This document shows, one piece after another, positions 57,662-64,000 of a stretch of DNA of 64,000 bases (positions within the stretch are counted from its first letter, which is position 1; each line of letters opens with the position of its first letter). Both the position numbers and the translations under genes were made by a program. Below the pieces are notes generated by a model. That model made no database searches and was not told the DNA's origin. It saw only the letters and a list, made by a program, of their open reading frames with translations. The stretch is from Astropecten irregularis (lineage: Eukaryota > Echinodermata > Asteroidea > Paxillosida > Astropectinidae). The stretch lies in NCBI GenBank assembly GCA_963971285.1, contig OZ020265.1, positions 4,876,270 to 4,940,269 of the forward strand, written 5' to 3'.

Positions 57662-58648
57662 TTATTATTATTATTATACTTTATCACCCAAAGTTTGTTT
57701 ATTCCTGATCTCTTACTTAGCTTCTTCTGATCAGCTTAAATGATGTATCATATGAAAGCTTATAAGCTAAAGTTAATCCTAAGACTGAGTTTGTTAAAAT
57801 TCTTAATTAATTATGCACGTGACAGCTCATTTGCATATTTAATTAGTCAATTTTGTTAGCAGCGTATCTCGAGAACTACAAATGCTATGAAAATAATTAT
57901 TTTTCCAAAAGCTTTGTTACATCATGTAGTTGTGCATGCTGCCACGAAATTTAGTGTGGCGTCATCATGACGTCATCAAAAATGCTGATTTCTATTATTA
58001 GCAGCATATCTGGAGAACGGTAAGTGCTACGGTAATGATTCTTTTTGTAAAAGCTTTATTACATCATGTAGTTGTGCATGCTGCCCCGAAATTTACAGTG
58101 ACGTCATCATGAAGTCATCTAAAAAGGGAATTTTTAATTCTTTAATAATTAAGCACGTGACAGCTCATTTAAATTTTTAATTAGTCAATTTTGTTAGCAG
58201 CGTATCTCGAGAACGACAAAGGCTATGAATATGATTCTTTTTGGAAAGGCTTAGTTACATCATGTTAGTGTGCATGCTGCCAAGAAATTTACCGTGACGT
58301 CATCATGACGTCATCAAAAATGCTGATTTTATTATTAGCAGCATATCTCGAGAACGGTAAATGCTACGGTAATGATTCTTTTTGTAAAAGCTTTGTTACA
58401 CCATGTAGTTGTGCATGCAGCCCCGAAATTTATAGTGACGTCATCATGACGTCATCAAAAAGGGTAATTTTTGGTTTATAGCAGTATATCTCGAGAACGG
58501 TGAGTGCTACGGTATTGGTTCTTTTTGTATAAGCTTTGTTAGACCCTGTAGATTTGCATGATGTTGTGAAATTAACTGTGACGTCATTATGACGTCATCA
58601 AAAGGCATAATTTATGTTTGCAGCATATCTTGAGAATGACAAAAGCTA

Positions 58649-58679
<31 letters not shown>

Positions 58680-58934
58680 AAAAATCGCCAATCACAATGC
58701 CCAAAACAGGCCACTCCAGGTGATGGCTAAAGCGAGGAGAAAAGGGAACAACGAAGAAATCATGGGGTAGAAAGCTATAGTAATGATTCTTTTCACAAAA
58801 GCTTTGTTAGAAACTTTAGATGCATGCTGCTTTGTAAATGACCGTGACGTCATCATGACGTCATCGGAGCTTATAAAGCTGATCAAATAAGTCGGAACAG
58901 CTCCGTGTTCGTCCACGAACACTTAAATGTCTAG
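57662..58934 (+). mobile_element. HINE copy 8, carrying a retroposed insert
   Basis: 1,273 bp, about six monomers, with a second internal leader segment at about 58,150. A poly(T)-headed sequence is inserted at 58,649-58,768. Confidence 0.75.
58649..58768 (-). mobile_element. Retroposed sequence with poly(A) tail and target duplication
   Basis: On the minus strand roughly 92 bases of unique sequence end in 28 A residues. The flanks repeat AAAGCTAT (58,642-58,649 and 58,769-58,776), so this is a target-primed insertion. The body (contains CACCTGGAGTGGCCTGTTTT) is not recognised; it may be a 5'-truncated mRNA or small-RNA retrocopy. Confidence 0.8.
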
Positions 58935-59929
58935 TTATTATTATTTTTCTTTATCACCCAATTTTGTTTATTGCTTATCTCTTCTTAGCTTCTTCTGATC
59001 AGCTTACATGAGATATCATATAAAAGCTTATCACCTAGGGATCATACTGGCACTGAGTTGAAAAAATTCTAAATTAATTAAGCAAGTGACAGCTCATTTG
59101 AATATTTAATTAGTAAATTTTGTTCGCAGCATATCTCGAGAACGGCAAATGCTACGGAAATGATTCTTTTTGCAAAAGCTTTGTTATATCATGTAGTTGT
59201 GCATGCTGCCACGAAATTTAGTGTGGCGTCATCATGACATCATCAAAAATGCTGATTTCTATTATTAGCGGCATATCTGGAGAACGGTAAGTGCTACGGT
59301 AATGATTCTTTTTGTAAAAGCTTTATTACATCATGTAGTTGTGCATGCTGCCCCGAAATTTACAGTGACGTCATCATGAAGTCATCTAAAAAGGGAATTT
59401 TTAATTCTTTAATAATTAAGCACGTGACAGCTCATTTAAATTTTTAATTAGTCAATTTTGTTAGCAGCGTATCTCGAGAACGACAAAGGCTATGAATATG
59501 ATTCTTTTTGGAAAGGCTTAGTTACATCATGTAAGTGTGCATGCTGCCAAGAAATTTACCGTGACGTCATCATGACGTCATCAAAAATGCTGATTTTATT
59601 TTTAGCAGCATATCTCGAGAACGGTAAATGCTACGGTAATGATTCTTTTTGTAAAAGCTTTGTTACATCATGAAGTTGTGCATGCTGTTGTGAAATTAAC
59701 TGTGACGTCATTATGACGTCATCAAAAGGCATAATTTATGTTTGCAGCATATCTTGAGAATGACAAAAGCTATGGTAATGCTTCTTTTCACAAAAGGTTC
59801 GTTAGAAACTTTAGATGCATGCTGCTTTGTAAATGTCCGTGACGTCATCATGACGTCATCGGAGCTTATAAAGCTGATCAAATAAGTCGGAACAGCTCCG
59901 TGTTCGTCCACGAACACTTAAATGTCTAG
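58935..59929 (+). mobile_element. HINE copy 9
   Basis: 995 bp, about five monomers. 59,215-59,660 is nearly identical to 57,945-58,390 of copy 8, including the internal leader, so the two share a recent duplication. Confidence 0.75.
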
Positions 59930-60518
59930 TTATTATTATTCTTTATCACCCAATTTTGTTTATTGCTTATCTCTTCTTAGCTTCTTCTGATCAGCTTACA
60001 TGAGGTATCATATGAAAGCTTATCACCTAAGGATGATACTGGCACTGAGTTGAAAAAATTCTTAATTAATTAAGCACGTGACAGCTCATTTGAATATTTA
60101 ATTAGTAAATTTTGTTCGCAGCATATCTCGAGAACGGCAAATGCTACGGAAATGATTCTTTTTGCAAAAGCTTTGTTATATCATGTAGTTGTGCATGCTG
60201 CCACTGAGAACGGTAAGTGCTACGGTATTGGTTCTTTTTTTAAAAGCTTTGTTAGACCCTGTAGATTTGCATGCCGTTGTGAAATTAACTGTGACGTCAT
60301 TATGACGTCATCAAAAGGCATAATTTATGTTTGCAGCATATCTTGAGAATGACAAAAGCTATGGTAATGATTCTTTTCACAAAATCTTTGTTAGAAACTT
60401 TAGATGCACGCTGCTTTGTAAATGACCGTGACGTCATCATGACGTCATCGGAGCTTATAAAGCTGATCAAATAAGTCGGAACAGCTCCGTGTTCGTCCAC
60501 GAACACTTAAATGTCTAG
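59930..60518 (+). mobile_element. HINE copy 10, with a recombinant monomer
   Basis: 589 bp. At about 60,203 the monomer jumps from GCATGCTGCCAC to GAGAACGGTAAG, an in-register deletion between monomers. Confidence 0.75.
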
Positions 60519-61171
60519 TTATTATTATTCTTTATCACCCATTTTGTTTATTGCTTATCTCTTCTTAGCTTCTTCTGATCAGCTTACATGAGGTATCATA
60601 TGAAAGCTTGTCACCTAAGGATGATACTGGCACTGAGTTGAAAAAAATTCTTAATTAATTAAGCACGTGACAGCTCATTTGAATATTTAATTAGTAAATT
60701 TTGTTCGCAGCATATCTCGAGAACGGTAAGTGCTACAGTAATGATTCTTTTTGCAAAAGCTTTGTTATATTATGTAGCTGTGCACGCTGCCACAAAATTT
60801 ACCGTGACGTCATCATGACGTCATCAAAAATCTGATTTTAATGTTAGCAGCATATCTCAAGAACGACAAATGCTATGGTAATGATTCTTTTTATAAAAGC
60901 TTTGCTGCATCTTGTAGTTGTGCATTGCTTCGAACAATAAACATGATGACATCATGACGTCATCAAAAAGGCTGGTTTTTTGTTTGCAGCATATCTGAAG
61001 AATGATAAATGCATTGGTAATGATTCTTTTTATAAAAGCTTTGTTACATCATGTACATGAGTATGCTGCCATGAAAAAGATATTGACGTCATCACGACGT
61101 CATCATGACGTCATCGGAGCTTATAAAGTCGGAACAGCTCCGTGTTCGTCCACGAACACTTAAATGTCTAG
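60519..61171 (+). mobile_element. HINE copy 11, last in the array
   Basis: 653 bp, three monomers, the last with an extra CRE (CATCACGACGTCATCATGAC). Ends CTAG at 61,168-61,171; unique sequence follows. Confidence 0.78.
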
Positions 61172-62000
61172 TACATATTGATCTTGCAGTCAATTTTGAA
61201 CATCAACAGGTCGACAGCAAAATCTTTTGTCGCAACTTAGGCCTATTTTGAGATCCGGACGAAGAGAGAGGTTGGTCAGAGGAATTGCAACTCATTTCAA
61301 TATGGATTATGAGATGTGACACCATGATTTTCAATACATCCATGGCACCTATCCGATTTTGAGACTTAATCATATGCAAGCCAGTAAATAAAGAAAATAA
61401 CCAATCACAGAAATATAAAAATAAAGGAAAACAGGGAAATTTACAAAAGATACACAGAAATAAACTAACAAGGTGTAAAGAGGTAATTTGCATTTGTTTG
61501 CTCATTTTGAGAAATTGCTTGCCTCAACACGAAAACGAAAGTAACGATCTGGTATAAATCGTTGTTTGCGGTTACCCTGCAAAATTGAATGCCGATTTCG
61601 CATGACTAAATTGAACGACTGTTGAATTAAATTGAATGCAATGTTATATAGATACAGATGTATCAAAATGAAATCAAGTGACGGTTTCAACCAAGGAAGC
61701 CAAATCACTTGAACAGGAATGCGCGAAAATGAAATTGGCCGCTCATTTGCCGAAAATGACCGGGAAAACCTATAGTAGGTTACAAAGTAAGTACAAAGTG
61801 AGGAACGTATTTTATGTTGTGCCTTTCATCCCTCGGCATCGGATCAGAAAGGACCATAAGCTTCGATGACTGTCCCCACTGCCGGCAGCTAAGGCGAGTG
61901 GACCCCCTTGTTGCACGGGCATGTAGCCCAAGTTCGGGAATGCATCGCTGGCGGTTGTCCTGAACGATGTAGGCGAGAACAAGGAGTTTTATTTGGGAAA
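61172..62000. other. Flanking DNA without recognised gene
   Basis: Open frames here are short and show no domain. The words GGGAAAACCTATAGTA near 61,764 and 63,886 hint at a shared low-copy repeat. Confidence 0.3.
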
Positions 62001-62010
62001 CGTAGCAGTG

Positions 62011-62142
62011 ATGCCATGAATCGAATTTACCAAACTCATCCCAGGACTTATGATGCATTGCAGCCCTAGATATGATAAGATGTGCAATCCTTCGTAACTC
62101 GAGTTGCGACCGATCGCAGGGTTTCATGGAATCGATCCCTGG
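62011..62142. mobile_element. Eroded copy of the TGGGGT MITE
   Basis: Shares ACCAAACTCATC, TGATGCATTGCAGCCC, GTAACTCGAGTTGCGACCGATCG and TTTCATGGAATCGATCC with 42,431-42,574. Confidence 0.6.
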
Positions 62143-62674
62143 TCTGGTTGGCGATTTCGTCGGACTTCGGGGACTTAGATTTAGCTCCTGAAGTTACCGT
62201 AGTGTCGTCCGACGTCCATGGGCTCGTGAACAGGACCCAACGGCCGTTGTCTTGCCAGGGGACTGTCTCGTTACGGAGTCCCCCTTCCTACGCAGAGCGC
62301 GTCCGGAACTCCCGCTGGAGGAACCGCATTGTTTTGTTGGGGGTGGGGGATGGAAGGGTGCAAAATTCTCTTCTCGCCCACCCAACAATCTTTCCCTGGT
62401 AATGTACCAGCCACAATGATGATAAAATTTGCTTTAATCAACAAATTACCGCGTACGTTAGGGAAACTTTTACTGAATTAATTTTAAGTCAGTGTAAAGT
62501 GAACTGTGAAAGGTTGATTGGAGCGGGATTCGCAGCTGTGACCGCCCGGTGTTGTGTGGGCTGGCGATTTCAGCAACAGAAACGACTGCATACGACTGCT
62601 TGCCTATATTGGATTAGAACGCTCGTCCGTTGTTGCTTGTTGTTAATTTACTTAACATAAAGAATTATACCCTA

Positions 62675-62970
62675 CTGTACTTGAAAATGAAACATACTAT
62701 GAAAGATACAGTGACAGTCATCTGTGAAATTCATAGTCTCATACAGTTCGCATTTTTGTAGAAAACAGTGATAAACTCTCATGGTATATTCAAATTAATC
62801 CACAGGAGTTCGGACCTCACCCCGAGATCAAAGGTTTTTGGGTTCTGCTTTTTGGATACATACGGCATTTCAGGCAGACACATTTCAAGAGTGTGTTTCT
62901 ACCATCTTTATACTTTGTAAGTTAAAGTGAATTGTGTGAAGGTTTTACTACCAAGGTAGGACAATACCTT
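62675..62970 (+). mobile_element. MITE family A, eroded copy
   Basis: Contains GATACAGTGACAGTCATCTG, TAGAAAACAGTG, GAGATCAAAG and a right end GACAATACCTTTAA. The left end is not recognisable. Confidence 0.6.
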
Positions 62971-63029
62971 TAATACCTCCAGCCAGAATAAAGGTGTTCA
63001 ATTTAAGTTTTGTTATACTACTATCATTT

Positions 63030-63960
63030 TGCTATCATCGAGAAATTGTGTCGGCATTTGCATTTGCTTTACCGGCAATGAGTGCAAACTTCATAGCGTG
63101 TGGCTGTAACAGGAAACTCCAATGAAATAATCCCCTGTTCTTGGTTATGTATTTATCCAAAAAAACCGAGAGTGTTGTGATCAGTGTAATACTACCACGT
63201 CCCCTTTTTCTGAGGTAACATAAATCTCGAAATTCTGTTGAAGCCAAAATCAAACATGTTTCCTCTTCAATAGTGGAATACCTTTTTTGGTGTTTATTCA
63301 TTAAGTTTTCGCTAACAGAACCGAATAACATCACATTCAAATTTAACATTAATCGTGAAGCAAATCAGCGCCGATATTAATATCCCTAGCATCAATGGCG
63401 ATATCGATTTGAACCTCGAAATTTGGGGTCGCTAAACAGGGTTGTTACTCAAGACTGATCTCAGTTCATCGAATGATTTGTGGAGTGCCCTAAAGTTGCC
63501 ACAAAAGTTTCTTTTAAACTTTCACTACAGTTTCTTACAAACCAGCTAAAACTCAACCGTGCCAATCAATAACTCCACGTAACTCCCATCTGTTGGTAGG
63601 AGTAGGTTAATATACAATGACCTTTTAATTTGGCTTCTCCCGGGCAAACTCTACCCTGACCCACAACTTGTCCTAAATATATAACATGGGCTTTCGCAGA
63701 CTCACTCTTTTTCAGGTTCATCACCAGGGCCAGTTTGCTTTAGTGAGGCCCACAACAATTCACCGATATGTTTTACATGATCCTACCAGTTACAAAAATA
63801 TGCAATCATGTCGTTTATACAGCGTGCCCCCCGCCAAAAGGGGCAACACTTTGTCGAGAACCATTTCTTTGCTGAAATTGGCCGGGAAAACCTATAGTAA
63901 GAATCAGAAACAATTACGCACATAGGTGTGATATCGTTCCTTTTGACTTGATCCCGCAGA
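63030..63960 (-). mobile_element. Gypsy RT/RNase H fragment (decayed)
   Basis: On the minus strand, descending: RT YxDD region altered to CINDMIAY, HVKHIGELL, MNLKKSESAKAHVIYLGQVV, frame-broken connection pieces, then RNase H in 63,035-63,349 (KRYSTIEEETCLILASTEF, VFLDKYITKNRGLFHWSFLL, GKANANADTISR). YxDD is lost and frames break repeatedly between 63,350 and 63,800. It is not continuous with the other two Gypsy-like elements. Confidence 0.82.
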
Positions 63961-64000
63961 TTCGAAATCATTGTATCGGTACGCCAAGCACTAAAAGAAA

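Larger units (their letters stand above)
47992..61171 (+). mobile_element. Head-to-tail array of about eleven Helentron-type non-autonomous elements (HINE-like)
   Basis: Each unit ends with GTCGGAACAGCT, then the hairpin GTGTTCGTCCACGAACAC, then TTAAATGT and CTAG. CTAG ends lie at 52434, 53239, 53820, 54879, 56054, 56860, 57661, 58934, 59929, 60518 and 61171. Complete 5' ends begin AGCTGTTCCGAC, the exact inverted complement of the subterminal GTCGGAACAGCT, inside a hairpin (GTTCCGACAT/ATGTCGGAAC), followed by an ATT microsatellite and a conserved leader of about 200 bases. The middle holds 2-6 monomers of about 140 bp. Subterminal inverted repeat, microsatellite, central tandem repeats, 3' hairpin and CTAG are the marks of HINEs such as DINE-1 of Drosophila and bivalve pearl elements. 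No Rep/helicase is encoded. Confidence 0.8.

Noticed and set aside
52225..60506. A 68-codon minus-strand frame starting MFVDEHGAVPTYL repeated in most HINE copies
   Set aside because: It follows from sequence identity of the HINE 3' ends; it runs antisense through the hairpin and monomers, and resembles no known protein.
47992..61171. A CRISPR-like or centromeric satellite interpretation of the array
   Set aside because: Monomers are contiguous without unique spacers, the genome is eukaryotic, and hairpin plus CTAG ends with inverted subterminal repeats identify transposon units.

Overview
The window is animal nuclear DNA: split genes with GT/AG introns, secreted multidomain architecture (CUB, LDL-receptor class A, leucine-rich repeats), and dense transposon debris (Gypsy, Ngaro/DIRS, LINE, Kolobok-like, Helitron-type, several MITE families, tRNA-derived SINE pieces). 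This mix suggests a marine invertebrate, most plausibly an echinoderm or other non-vertebrate deuterostome; that assignment is inference. All exon models below were read by hand from splice signals, reading frame and domain consensus, without transcripts.

The main gene lies on the minus strand from 31,645 down to 5,343 and runs out of the window on the left. I assembled 31 exons whose phases all agree. They encode a signal peptide, two CUB domains, an LDLa, a CUB, a divergent LDLa, an LDLa, six copies of a [CUB exon A + CUB exon B + four-cysteine exon] cassette, another CUB, two LDLa, an LRR N-terminal cap, then four 24-residue LRRs, each on a 72-nt exon. LDLa followed by LRRNT and 72-nt LRR exons is the ectodomain plan of the relaxin-receptor/GRL101-like (type C LGR) family. 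The 7TM part would lie left of base 1 and is not seen. The cassette array (about 15.4-26.5 kb) is a young tandem duplication: two neighbouring units are nearly identical, one CUB exon has a 1-nt deletion, a relic of a lost unit survives, and one intronic MITE was copied along with the units.

Left of and inside this gene: 1-2,499 (minus) carries a Kolobok-like transposase-type gene with an in-frame stop; 3,070-4,830 a decayed Gypsy integrase region with a probable LTR; 5,860-8,410 a tandem-repeat complex split by about 1.35 kb of other DNA; 13.5-15.3 kb a decayed LINE. At 31.7-32.7 kb (plus) is a broken PAN-fibrinogen-like pseudogene.

From 33.8 to 36.1 kb lies a degenerate Ngaro-type element (RT, RNase H, tyrosine recombinase start, SGNH hydrolase). 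From 36 to 43 kb are clustered TTAA-flanked MITEs, SINE remnants and a pentanucleotide tract. From 43.3 to 47.6 kb is a plus-strand LTR retrotransposon with gag, zinc knuckle, protease and integrase but without RT/RNase H. The right end (62.9-64 kb) holds a minus-strand Gypsy RT/RNase H fragment.

The most striking structure is 47,992-61,171: a head-to-tail array of about eleven Helentron-type non-autonomous elements (HINE-like). Each ends in a hairpin plus CTAG and is filled with 2-6 copies of a roughly 140-bp monomer carrying paired perfect CRE octamers. The first copy is interrupted by about 2 kb containing a 20-bp minisatellite and a GGCTCC-rich MITE.
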